Below are positions 1-9,861 of a DNA stretch of 18,591 bases, piece by piece. Source of the DNA: Circinella minor (taxonomy: Eukaryota; Mucoromycota; Mucoromycetes; Mucorales; Lichtheimiaceae). The translations under genes and the position numbers were made by a program. The stretch's first letter is position 1. Every line of letters starts with the position of its first letter. The stretch covers positions 1-18,591 of the forward strand of contig JAEPRB010000474.1 of assembly GCA_016758965.1 (NCBI GenBank), in the 5' to 3' direction. Under the pieces are notes generated by a model, which had not been told where the DNA came from, ran no database searches, and saw nothing but the letters and a program-made list of their open reading frames with translations.

Positions 1-328
1 GTTTTATTGCGCTTTTTTTTTATTTGCGCCGCATTAATGTGATTTTAGATGAGAATAGAGAAAAATAAAATAATTATTTACGATTCACTATATATATATA
101 TTTTGAAAGAATTTATATAAAAAGATAGAAAGAGAAACTGAGAATATGTGATATTTACTAATTACTACTTACAGATGAAAAAAAAAAGAGTTTTCACAAT
201 ATGGATAAAGAGTATAAGGAGGGGAAGAGAAGGGCCAGGGAAGGAGGTTAAAAAAGTGGACAACGTATAGTAAAAATAAAATAAAATAACATTGTCTTCA
301 CTCGTTCTTTTTTTTAAATTGAGTAAAC
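1..328. other. AT-rich 3' flank, no gene seen
   Basis: This stretch lies beyond the stop codon of the minus-strand RNase H-like gene. It is AT-rich with A-runs, plus a short purine-rich patch at about 218-247 containing three G-runs. It probably carries the 3' UTR and polyadenylation region of that gene. I see no coding potential. Confidence 0.5.
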
Positions 329-2245
329 TTAAAAGTTACCAAATCGTCGAAAAGTAGTTGATACCCATCCTTTCATTGTACCAATGATTCCATTGTCTGA
401 ATCTTGTTGATTTTTAATATTATCTAATGCATCTACAAACACTTCTTCCGTTCCTTCGTCATCATTGTCATGGTTACCTGTATCAATCAACCTGGTATTA
501 CCACTCACTTTCGTATTACCAATACCACCACCACCACCATTATTATCATTATAAGCAACAGCAGGAGTAGGAATAGTAGTAGTAACTATTTGTGGAGACA
601 TCATTGAATGGATCGATGATGAAGATCCTGCAACAGTTCCACGTGCTGTTGTACGCACATGTGAGTGTTGTTGTTGTTGTTGTTGTCCTTCCTGATGCTT
701 ATAATGATAACTATTTAATCCCCCTCTTCCTCCCCTATTTACTTGTTCAATATTATTTTCAGCATTCATTCCAACTTGTTTATAAGATGGCGATAATGCT
801 TGTTGTGGTGGTAATTGTAATGGTATAGTGGGTGGTTGATTAGTATGAACCATTTGAGAATGATGTACAATTCTTGGAGTGTATTGTGATTGTGATGACA
901 GACTTGGTATGTCAAATCGATGCATTTCTCTTTGGGATTGAGCCATATTATCACTACTGTGATTGGGATTGTTATTGACTAAATGAGTAAGGAATGGATT
1001 GCCTTGAGTAGTTTGTAATGGAGATGGTGATTGATGATGAAGTGGCATCATGGTTGTCACATGGTTACTATTATTGTTATTATTACTATCCATCATCATC
1101 GTCTGTTGCATTTGATTTTGTACTTCAGGTAGTTGATCTATAGGTTCGTTTTGTAAAGCATTTCGAATTGCCCATCTTTTGCCTGGATCTCGACGATTTT
1201 CCTTACCAAGACCTTGTTGGCGAATACTTTTTTTAAGGAAAAGATAAATCGTGATTAATATATATAATTATATGATGAATCGAATAAAAATGTTTACGTA
1301 CTATCGATCTCGTTCTTCTGCTGCAAGATCACGTGCTCTTTGGAGATAAACTATTTCTTGTTGATCATTTGAAAGATGCTAATTTTATAAATTTTTAGTT
1401 AAATATTATTCTTTGAAATAAGAAATAGTAATCATTTACTTACACGTTTAGAATTGACTACCAAGTTTTTTTGACTAATTATATTTTGAATTTCTTCTTC
1501 CAATAGTTTAATAGCAGGTTCACTTTTACTTTTTCTTTGAGGTAAACCATTTAAAACTATGAATGAAAATGGATTAGTTATAAATAAAGTAAAGTCTTTT
1601 TTTGTTTTTTTATTTTTTGTTACTCACAATGAAAAACAACGCGACTGTTAGTTATAACTGTAACTGATTGGCCTTCAGGACATTCTTTAAATAGTTGAAT
1701 TAAACTCTACATATATTATTATTACATATATTATTATTTTGAATCTCTGTACAACATTGTGCTCATTATATATATGTATGTATGTATTTTACCTTTAATT
1801 GATAAAGATATGAAGAATGACAATGGCCAGTTTCAAGACCTCGAATGGAAGGTATATTACCACTTATAGAAATAATTCCAAAACCTGCAAAAAATTGTCC
1901 ACTTAGATATCTATAGGCTGTTGCAAGTACGACAACATTGCTATTATTTTGAATCTATTTTTTTTTTTTTAAAAAAAAAAAAACATTGGGTCAGTATTTA
2001 AGATTTTTTTTTTTTCTTTTTTGGGTTCTTATATTATTTCCCATTGAAAAAGAATAAAAAAAAAGGCTTACGTTTAATCTTTCGTGAGTTGCTTGTAAAT
2101 CTATATTTTTTTTTTGTTCTCCTGATATTTTTAGTAGATTTTTATTTCGCTTTTTATTTTTTACAATACTTTTTGGAGTAGTTTTAACATTTGCTTCTTT
2201 GGAAGGTTGTTTTCTCTTTTTTGAACGTTGTTTTGTTTGAGCCAT
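329..2245 (-). CDS. RNase HI-fold protein lacking catalytic residues, with disordered tail (500 aa)
   Basis: Six exons join with GT-AG signals and correct phase: 2245-2072, 1954-1793, 1706-1628, 1556-1444, 1378-1302, 1226-329. Residues 1-58 are Lys/Arg-rich and could be a nuclear localisation or nucleic-acid-binding segment. Residues about 62-198 follow the RNase HI pattern: a first strand (VVVL, 65-68), AGFGII (81-86), a helix ending in KECPEGQSVTVITNSRVV (119-136), LNGLPQRKSKSEP, and a last helix with RARDLAAEE (190-198). The usual catalytic Asp of the first strand aligns with Thr70 or Ala69, the helix Glu with Gln110, the TDS Asp with Asn132 and the fourth Asp with Arg192, so the domain is probably not a nuclease. 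Residues 203-500 are rich in Asn, Gln, Ser and His with a poly-Gln run, ending in the aromatic/basic motif GWVSTTFRRFGNF. It may bind nucleic acid without cutting. The start is the first ATG, in an A-rich context, with no AG acceptor close upstream. Confidence 0.8.
1958..1983. repeat. Perfect T13A13 palindrome in intron 1
   Basis: Thirteen T are followed by thirteen A with no interruption, a perfect self-complementary tract. It lies in intron 1 of the RNase H-like gene, directly before the TAG acceptor that opens exon 2 on the minus strand. A second identical-length copy is at 4449-4474. Confidence 0.95.
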
Positions 2246-2910
2246 TGTTTTTTTTTGAAAGAGTTTATTAATGTGAAAAAGATGGTGGGATTAACATAAA
2301 AAAGAAGGAGGAGAGAGTTAATTTTTTTTTCAAATGCAGATAATTTCTTTCCTTAATTTGGAACAAACTTACTTGGTAAAAAGGATAAAGTTTTTCCTCT
2401 TGTCGTGATAAAAATAAAATAGCATTTCATCATTGAATGATAAAAAACTAAACTTTTGTTATTTTGTTTAAAACAAGATGTCCACATGTTCCAAGAATCG
2501 GTAAGAATTATACCGAGAGAAGCCCTAACAAAACCCAATATTAACGCAGCTATCAAATAGTATCAATAAATAAGAAGAGGGAACAATTCTTTAATATTAA
2601 GAGTCATTGAAACGCACGGTGAAATATTAAAATGTCAGTAACCTATTTGATCCATGTTGTACGTATTTAAATATATATATAATATTAAAAGACTGTTATT
2701 ATGTAGCCATTGTACGTTGAATACAACACAATGAAAATGATAATAATTTAAAGATGTCAGCTATGTGATAATAGTTAGAGCTTTTGATATATTTTGATTT
2801 ATTAAAAAAAAAGTTATTTGGTATAACTACATATAATTAGGAAATTTCATATTGAGTTGAAATCCACTATAAGGACCATTGTTTTCTAGTAGTTTTAAAA
2901 TTTTATAATT

Positions 2911-2930
2911 TTGTATACGGGAGTATACAA
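2911..2930. repeat. 8-bp perfect inverted repeat next to LINE relic
   Basis: TTGTATAC (2911-2918) and GTATACAA (2923-2930) are exact reverse complements separated by four bases. The repeat sits just left of the first recognisable LINE codon at 2944. It may be a chance hairpin or mark an insertion or truncation border. Confidence 0.6.
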
Positions 2931-2943
2931 GGTAGCCATCCCT

Positions 2944-3225
2944 GAACATTTTGTGTGGGCATGTCCTATTAAACAATCGATCTGGAAAAAAAAAACATTG
3001 TATCCCGTCATTTGATCGTTCTTAGTCGTGAGCTCACTATCGATCATACCATGTCCCTTTCTCTGCCTGATTTATCAGTACGTGCATCCTGAATTGGAAC
3101 TCGCATTTTTTGGCATTATTCCCACCACCTTTCTATACATTTGGTCTGCTCATTGGCAATTTGTCTTTCACCAAACTACTTTCTGGTCAAACGGTGTAAG
3201 AGCCAAAACAATTTTTTTATTTACG
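2944..3225 (+). mobile_element. Decayed non-LTR retrotransposon (LINE) C-terminal fragment
   Basis: Plus-strand translation gives EHFVWACPIKQSIWKKK from 2944, the pattern of the zinc-finger-like segment after the reverse transcriptase of LINEs (E-H-x-F-x-x-C-P-x-x-x-x-I-W). It is followed by an in-frame TGA at 3013-3015. The segment SLSLPDLSVRAS (about 3050-3088) lies in another frame from ELELAFFGIIPTTFLYIWSAHWQFVF (two stretches, about 3085-3165), so at least one frameshift is present. No reverse transcriptase core or endonuclease is visible, so this is a 5'-truncated, dead copy. The element assignment rests on recalled family patterns of fungal LINE C-termini. Confidence 0.6.
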
Positions 3226-4448
3226 TAAAATTCATTTGCAACAATAAAAACACGCAATCAGCCTGCGTGCTTAACTATATAAAATTCCTGCATTATCTTC
3301 TTTACTAGCTTAATCAATTTTTTCTTTATTTACTTAATCAATATATAGCTTATCCTGTCATAAAATCCCTACTTTTGGGACAGAAAAAAAAAACAAGGAC
3401 AGTCATTGTAAAGCGTCATCTAATTTCAACATAATGGTATATGAAATAATTTGTTGCGTAGAGACTATTTTTTTTTTGTTTACATTACTATACCAACAAA
3501 AGATAATAATAAAGCAGTTTAAATAAAAAGATAATATAATAGTTACATTTTGGCTGGGATTTAGCCTGCATCCATATACGTATCCGCCAGATTTAAGCTT
3601 CTAATGAAGCATAACTAAAATAAAAATGAAAGGTATGATATATGTTAATCCCATGGAGAAAAAAAAAAGATACTTACATTTGATTATTTCAATGTTATTT
3701 TTTTTTTAATGCTTCACTAGCCACATCACCGAGAACTTATATAATAAAATTGTTAGTGTTTCTTATCCAATTATGTAATTGTCACCCTCTATTCCCCATA
3801 AATATCAAAATATCCAACCCAAAATGATCATCTAAAATTGAAAGTGCCTGCGTCCTTGATAATTTTCAACAAATGCTTTTGATCTATACCATCAGTGATA
3901 GGTGGAAAGCTTGCTACTGTTTATATCAAAGTCATGTTCTTTAGTACAATTTTTTGGCCATTGTATCATAAAGCTTCTTCGCAAGTTTTCGAAAATAAAT
4001 GTTCATCATTCAATTTTAATATCACATATTTTATTTTAAATATTTAGTAATACTATTACATCTTTGTTTTTGTACTGATATCATTTTTTACTTATACTAC
4101 TCAAGAACCAAAAAAAATAAAAAAAAATAAAAAAAGGAAGGGAGGAAGAGATGAAAAGACATCATAATTCGTTTTAAATCTATAGTGTGCTGTATATCTA
4201 AAATAAACTATGAAAAGCATTAAAACATTCTATTAGAGATATATAAATGATATTGAAACACACTCTTTTTTTCCCTTCAAGTAATTTCAATTCATTGGTG
4301 TGTGCACTCTCAGTAATTTTTTTTTTTTGGCTTTTCCCAGTTCCAGATTCAGGTTAGGATAAAAAAAGGGTTCACTTCTTTTGGTAAAAGATCCAGGGAG
4401 TTTTTAGTAATACGTAGTACAATAACTTCTCGGGACTTTTTATAACTC

Positions 4449-4474
4449 TTTTTTTTTTTTTAAAAAAAAAAAAA
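4449..4474. repeat. Second perfect T13A13 palindrome
   Basis: T13 (4449-4461) is followed directly by A13 (4462-4474). It matches the length of the copy at 1958-1983. It lies in intergenic DNA downstream of the NRG1-type gene. Such tracts are stiff and tend to exclude nucleosomes; they can also extrude a hairpin. Confidence 0.95.
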
Positions 4475-5201
4475 TAGCATAATATTTATTGTTTTTCTTT
4501 AACGTTCAGAAAAAAAAAAGCATTATTTGATTAATTGTAAAATTATAAAAATTGTTTTTTTTTCATATACGTAATATAATATATTTCTATTTATTAGTAT
4601 TATATATTGAATTAATAATAGTATTTAAAATACTTTCATCCACATATACATATCTTACAAATGTCTCATACAGTAGATGTTACAGATTTATTTAAGGTGT
4701 AACACATAATTGTATTATATAATGTCTTCCTTAAACTTACGTTTTACAATAAGCATGATGTAAGCAAAAAAAAAAAAAAAGAAGGTAGAGAATTTGTTAA
4801 AAGAAAGGTGACAAATTCCATTCAATGCTATTTTATATTTTTTTAGAAAAGAAAAAATTCACCATAAAAACAATGATAGTATGTCTACTATTCGTTGTTC
4901 GGCATAGATTTTTGTTATTTATTTGGTTATACACAAGTTTATTTTTGTAAAAAAAAAAAAAGTAACACAAAATATCATTATAAGAAAGAGTGGCTTAAAA
5001 AATAAATATAAAATAAAAGTTAAGGTAAATGATGATGGGATGTAAAAAAAAAAGAAGGGGGTATCTATAATAATAATATAAATCATAATAAAGCTAATAT
5101 ACAAGTGAGGTGAATGAAAGAAAAAAAAATAAATAAATGAAAAGAACTACAAATTATGGAGGGGAGGGGGTATGTGAATATCTTAATTGATATTATTATT
5201 T

Positions 5202-6082
5202 TTATCCAAAAGTACTTACAATATTTGCAAATTGGCTTAGACTTTCAGAAGAAGGGGATGAAGATGAAGATGATGAAGTAGTAGAAGAGTTAGAAACAGA
5301 AGATGTATTTCGTTGATAATGGTTCCCATGACTATCATTTATATCATTATGATTATTTTTTTCAATAACAGATTGCTCTCGAGAAAAACCACTTTGGTAT
5401 TGTTGTTCAGACAATTCTGATGATGGACTAAGTAAAGAAGTGATTAATTTACCATTGTTTTTTATATTTTTTGAAAACGTCAATGGTCTATGTTGATAAA
5501 ATGTAGTCGTCGTTGTTGTTGGACCTTCTCTCGTAGTTGTAGTCGTTGTTGTTCCAGTTGTACTACTGGTTGTAGTAGTAATAGAATTAGAGCTAGTTAT
5601 CATATGATGAATTGAAGGCAATGTTGATCGTTCTTGATTGGAACGATGATAGTTACTTAAATGTTGATCGATGGTTAAAGGTCGTTCGGTCTGAAATGGA
5701 TCAGAACGAATACGATGATGTGCATGTAATCGAGGTTTGGGTCGAATAGTGTCTTTTATAACGTTATTATTACGAGTTGTAGCATGTTGACCTCCAGCTG
5801 CTGCCACTGTTGCTAAACTAGTTCCTCCAGTTGATCGTTTATTATGTGAACGTCTGGATCGTGGTGACATATGTGTACGATAATGTTGCATCATATTATC
5901 TTGTCGAGAAAATCGACTTTGACAACCAGGAAAAAGACATGGAAAGTTTTTTTCACCAGTATGGATTCGATTATGTCGAGCTAAATGACCACTAAAAAAA
6001 AATGTTTGTTTATTTTATATTAATGTAAATATTTGTTCTTTGATATATATATTTTTTTTGCCCCTTCTTGAGTATATAATCA

Positions 6083-6114
<32 letters not shown>

Positions 6115-6553
6115 GCCTCGGAACAACAAGTCCAATAAGAAATATGTACCTTGTTGTAAAACTTTTATGACATTCTGAACATTGATGACGACGTTTGGAA
6201 GTTTTATTATTGGTTGTAGTTGTAGTTGTAGTTGTCATGGCAACTATTGTAGTATTAGGAGAAATTGGTGGTGATGAAGGTGTGTTGACAACATTAGTTG
6301 AATCTTGTTGTTGCCACTGATTATTCATGATGGGCATTGAATCCCTCATGAAGTCTTTGTTTCTTTCTGTACTTTCTAAATTAGTCTCTCTTGTTGTGTT
6401 AGAAATACAAGACTCTGTCCTCCTTGTTGACATAATAATATCAGCATGATTGTCGGTATTATTATTATTATCGTTATTGAGTAAACTGACTTGACGTCCA
6501 GAACAATCAGTGATAGAAAAAAATGAATCCTCTTCGGCATCATTTAAAAGCAT
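5202..6553 (-). CDS. C2H2 zinc-finger transcription factor, NRG1-type (397 aa)
   Basis: Two exons, 6553-6150 and 5991-5202, join in phase across a GTACAT...TTTAG intron of 158 nt. The product has two C2H2 fingers. Finger 1 has C125, C128, H141, H145 with the core FTTSGHLARHNRIHTGEKN. Finger 2 has C153, C158, H171, H175 with the core RFSRQDNMMQHYRTH. The FTTSGHLARHNRIHTGEKN linker-plus-finger pattern and the C-x4-C second finger are typical of fungal NRG1-type regulators, which act as nuclear repressors of glucose, stress or filamentation genes in yeasts; the function here is inferred. Flanks are Asn/Thr/Ser-rich with poly-Thr and poly-Ser tracts, and the C-terminus reads FANIVSTFG. I chose the ATG at 6553, in an A-rich context, over an in-frame ATG at 6640 that adds a Phe-rich, unlikely leader. 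The intron interrupts finger 1 between its cysteines and histidines. Confidence 0.87.
6087..6114. repeat. T28 homopolymer in the zinc-finger gene intron
   Basis: Twenty-eight consecutive T on the plus strand (A28 in the sense of the gene) lie inside the 6149-5992 intron of the NRG1-type gene. This length is prone to sequencing or assembly error and to length variation. Confidence 0.9.
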
Positions 6554-6872
6554 TGTTTTTTTTTTATAGTAAAGGGGAGGATGTATATATTCAGATTCAG
6601 GAAGAAAAAAAAAAAAAGAGAGAGAGAAAGAAAGAGACACAATATTTCCAAGAATGGAGTTAGGATGGGAAAATAAAATAAAATGCTGAACCCTTTTTTT
6701 TTTTATAGGTGTGTAGAAAATCTCTCAATTTTATTTTATTTTTTCAAAGAGAGAAATTACTTTACTAATTGAATTTACTTGGCATTTGAAGCAAGTAAAT
6801 TATATATTTAATTGAAATAAGAAGGAGAAAAGATGTTAGTTTATGCGTATATAAGCATTTGTTTGTTATGTA

Positions 6873-6890
6873 GGGGAGGGTGCGGGCGGG
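6873..6890 (+). promoter_or_regulatory. G-quadruplex motif
   Basis: The plus strand carries four G-runs, GGGG-A-GGG-TGC-GGG-C-GGG, with loops of 1, 3 and 1 bases. This meets the canonical G-quadruplex rule and stands out sharply in AT-rich surroundings. It lies 320 bp upstream of the NRG1-type start, on the strand that would be the template for that gene. A regulatory role is inference. Confidence 0.6.
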
Positions 6891-8001
6891 TATCTCTGCG
6901 TATCATTCATAAAATATATACTTAGTTAATGATGCAACTTTAGAAACCAGTTTATTTGTTTGTTATGTATGTCGGAAAACATTTAGACACATTTTAGATA
7001 TGGTGCAATAAACGATCTTTAAAAAGATTTTCTTTTTTACTTGTTAAGCTTTTCATCCCTTTTGCTTCTACATACTTTCATAAACATTGGAAAGAATATT
7101 GATGATATATAGTAGCATTTTTACTTATCATTTATGACTTTTTTTTTTTGCTCTCCCTTTTTATTTATTTATTTATATACTACAGTAATGGGATTCTTTT
7201 CATTTTGAATACGTGATTGTACGTATATATAGTATCTAGAGAAAAAGTGAAATACGTCATGATAAAAAAAATACATCTATTTGTTATGCGTAGTCGATAT
7301 TTTTTTTTCTTTTTATATTCAGGATAATGTATAGGTATACAATTTCAAAAAGGCGAAACCGGTTTTCAATCATGTGAGAAGAAAGTATATATTTAACTTA
7401 TATATTAGTTTGCTCTTCAATGATTTAATGTACATGGGCAATCAAAAATACCTGTCTAACCAAGGTCTAATTCATCTCTCCAAAACATAATGATAATGTA
7501 CCTGCATCATGAATCAAAAAGAAATCACCAACCTCCTTTTTTCACACAAAAAAAAAAGAAAAGATATATATTTATCTAAATCGATTTATTTAATCTAATA
7601 ATGCTTATTTTGGTGTTAAAAATCTTGATAACTTGATTGTATAATAATAATAATGTAATAATCAGTTGAAATATTAAGATATTTATGCATGGATGCACAC
7701 ACTCTCTCTCTCTTTTTCTCTCTTTTCTCCGTTTTAAATCACAAGAACTTCTTTTTGAAAAAAAAAATATAAACAAGTTAAAATCTATGATCCCCCCTTC
7801 CTTTCTTGGCTTTTTTTTTTTTCCTTATCATAAAGCCATTTTAGCATTTTTCAATTCTCTTATAAACAAATCAAAATTATAGTTTTATGTATGTGTGATG
7901 ATCATCTGAAAAAATAAAAAACAAAGATTTTTATTTTTATAGTGATTAAGGATTGAAAAGTATTTTTCATTATTATTATTACCTGTGACCGGGCGATGAT
8001 G

Positions 8002-8017
8002 TTTTTTTTAAAAAAAA
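8002..8017. repeat. Perfect T8A8 palindrome
   Basis: T8 (8002-8009) is followed by A8 (8010-8017), a shorter version of the T13A13 tracts at 1958 and 4449. It lies about 215 bp upstream of the start codon of the serine-rich gene, within its likely promoter. Confidence 0.9.
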
Positions 8018-8146
8018 TGCAAGTTCCTTCTTGTTTCATCTTTTTATTATTCTTTTCTTTCCTTCTTTTTTTCCTTTCAAAATTATTCTTTTTTTTTTTT
8101 TTTTGATACGTAATTGCATCATCTACATTTAATATCCATTTTTACT

Positions 8147-8156
8147 TTATATAAAA
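8147..8156 (+). promoter_or_regulatory. TATA-like element before the serine-rich gene
   Basis: The sequence TTATATAAAA lies about 75 bp upstream of the proposed ATG at 8232 and within a pyrimidine-rich leader. Spacing and composition fit a core promoter, but A/T-rich matches are expected by chance here. Confidence 0.3.
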
Positions 8157-8231
8157 TACTTTTTTTTTCTTTAATACTTTTTCTCCCTTTCTTTTATTCT
8201 TTATCTTTATTTTTTTAAATACGTATATAAA

Positions 8232-9861
8232 ATGCTTTTAAGATTTAATACAATTATTCCACATGATATTCTTATATTTTCTTCACAAAAACAACAAGAA
8301 TCAATAAATAAGTCTTCTATATCATCTTCTTGTAAAGTATAAAAAAAAAGATATTCATAGAGTGGATGAAAAGGTGGAAGAAGGGGGAAAAAGACGGTTT
8401 CTATCTAATTCGTGTATCCTCAAAAAAAAAAGAAAAAAAAAACTAAAAGAAAATACGTAATATTTATAGTAACGTTAAAAAATAGTGAAGATGGTGTCAC
8501 ACATTTAGCAGACTTAGTAGATTTAATTATTCGTGCAAGAAGACTATCTGCTGCTATTGAAGGAAATAATACAATGGTATCCCCCATGACAACGGAGACA
8601 ACAACAATAATTAAAAGTAATTATACTTAATATATATATATGGCGGGGTGAGATGCGATAAGAGCTGATTTTTGGGCAATGTTGAGTTGTTGAAGATGAA
8701 AGGGGAATAAATACGCGCCGCAAATATACATAAACTTCTTACCAGTAATAATAATTGATATAATAATACGTAGTAAATGATAAGAGAATAAACATGCCGG
8801 AGATAGATCGTCGAAATACTATACAGGAAGTTTCCATGCATAAACAACAACAAGAGCGATTAAAAAAAACACGTCGAGCATCTAGAGCATCTTCCTCCTC
8901 CTCAACATCATCCACTTCTGTCTTATCCATTTTAAATGAGGTGGACCGACAGCAGTATCCAGACGTGAGCGTAGTAGAAAAGATACAAACATCAAAAGAT
9001 AACAAAAAAGGAAAAAAGGTTATTCCTACTATGATTATTACAACATCAGACAATGAACAACAAAAACGTTCTTCCTCTTCTTCTTCTCGTTGCTATAGTA
9101 ATAATAATAGTAATAATAATAGTTATTTTCACCACGGACATCATAGTGTACGATCATCAACAACAGGGTCTACTTCATCATCAGCCAATGAAGATAATAC
9201 AACTATTATAACACCAAAGAAAAAAAGATCTTATTATTACGATGAAAAAGCAACTCAATCATTACCTGATGTACATTATCCTTATCAAGAAGAGCAGCGA
9301 AGAAAATCAACAAGTTTTAATAATAGAAAATCATCGTTTCGAAGCGACCGTTCCACGGATCTATACTTTGAAAGAAGTACTAGCACAAATAGTGTAGATC
9401 CCAGATTACGTTTGATGGGACCTATTTCACCTACTGTGGATGGTATGCTTGGTACGAATGAACAACGTAGAACTTACACGACAGTAAGCTCTTCTTCTTC
9501 TTCAACATCATCAGGACGTCCGCTAACACCACCACCATCTATGGGATCCACATATTCTACAAAAGGGCATGAGTTACTAATTGCAAGAGACTCTGATGAT
9601 AATAGGTAATTTCTTATAAATATTTATTTATATATAAAGTATAAGTGATAGTTTTTGTTGTACTAGGTAATTTGAATATATAAAAATAGTCTAACATAGT
9701 TTACTATTTAATATATATGTAGATCCTTTTTTACAAAAAAATTGATTAGTTCAACTGGATCATTGACTGGAAAATTACAAGAAGGATTACATCGAAAAAC
9801 AACAGTTGTTAAAAGACTTAAAAATGCTGTCAAACGGACTTCTTATTCAATTCGAACTTAA
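8232..9861 (+). CDS. Serine-rich basic protein of unknown function (405 aa)
   Basis: Four exons fit by phase: 8232-8331, 8470-8616, 8774-9605 and 9723-9861, with donors GTAAAG, GTAATT and GTAATT and TAG acceptors. I do not recognise a family. Residues about 34-69 form a predicted amphipathic helix (LADLVDLIIRARRLSAAIEG). The middle is disordered, with poly-Ser tracts, Asn-rich runs and basic Ser motifs (RRKSTSF, RKSSFR) of the kind basophilic kinases phosphorylate. A Pro-rich stretch RPLTPPPS is near residue 325. Exon 4 encodes a conserved-looking basic tail (GSLTGKLQEGLHRKTTVVKR and onward). If exons 1 and 2 were wrong, translation could begin at Met90 (8794). The large exon 3 and exon 4 are the most secure parts. 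Low identity to known folds means function is open; a scaffold or signalling substrate is a guess. Confidence 0.7.

Larger units (their letters stand above)
2246..5201. other. 3 kb gene-poor interval with element relics
   Basis: This lies between the start of the RNase H-like gene and the stop of the NRG1-type gene, both on the minus strand. It should contain the promoter of the former and the 3' end of the latter. The only protein-like signal I recognise is a decayed LINE fragment (2944-3225). A minus-strand stretch at about 3780-4015 also reads like broken coding sequence in several frames, but I cannot name its family. A minus-strand open frame at 2353-2556 has no family resemblance. The rest is A/T homopolymer-rich DNA. 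Confidence 0.6.
6554..8231. promoter_or_regulatory. Divergent (head-to-head) intergenic region
   Basis: This 1.7 kb region separates the start codons of the minus-strand NRG1-type gene and the plus-strand serine-rich gene, so it must hold both 5' UTRs and promoters. Visible contents are a G-quadruplex motif (6873-6890), a CT-rich microsatellite (about 7700-7730), a T8A8 palindrome (8002-8017), and a strongly pyrimidine-rich stretch (about 8028-8220) leading to the plus-strand start. Pyrimidine-rich tracts before the start are common in fungal promoters. Open frames within it are short and low-complexity, and I do not call any gene here. Confidence 0.65.

Noticed and set aside
2353..2556. Minus-strand open frame upstream of the RNase H-like gene, with a GTAAGT donor near its end
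   Set aside because: It has no family resemblance, and there is no AG acceptor near the ATG at 2245 to make it a 5' exon. It is probably chance.
3028..3228. Plus-strand 66-residue open frame as a stand-alone gene
   Set aside because: Its content is the tail of a LINE protein, with the preceding part in another frame and a stop upstream; it is a relic, not a gene.
5157..5171. G-rich run as a second G-quadruplex
   Set aside because: Only two or three usable G-runs are present, short of the four-run rule.
4919..5201. Extra 3' exon for the NRG1-type gene, using the GTAAGT just before the stop
   Set aside because: A TAG acceptor exists downstream, but the following sequence encodes only Phe/Ile-rich low-complexity residues. 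FANIVSTFG plus stop is a more believable end, though the GTAAGT deserves a transcript check.
6554..6640. Upstream in-frame ATG at 6640 for the NRG1-type protein
   Set aside because: It adds a Phe/Ser homopolymer-derived leader encoded by A/T tracts; the ATG at 6553 has a better context and normal composition after it.
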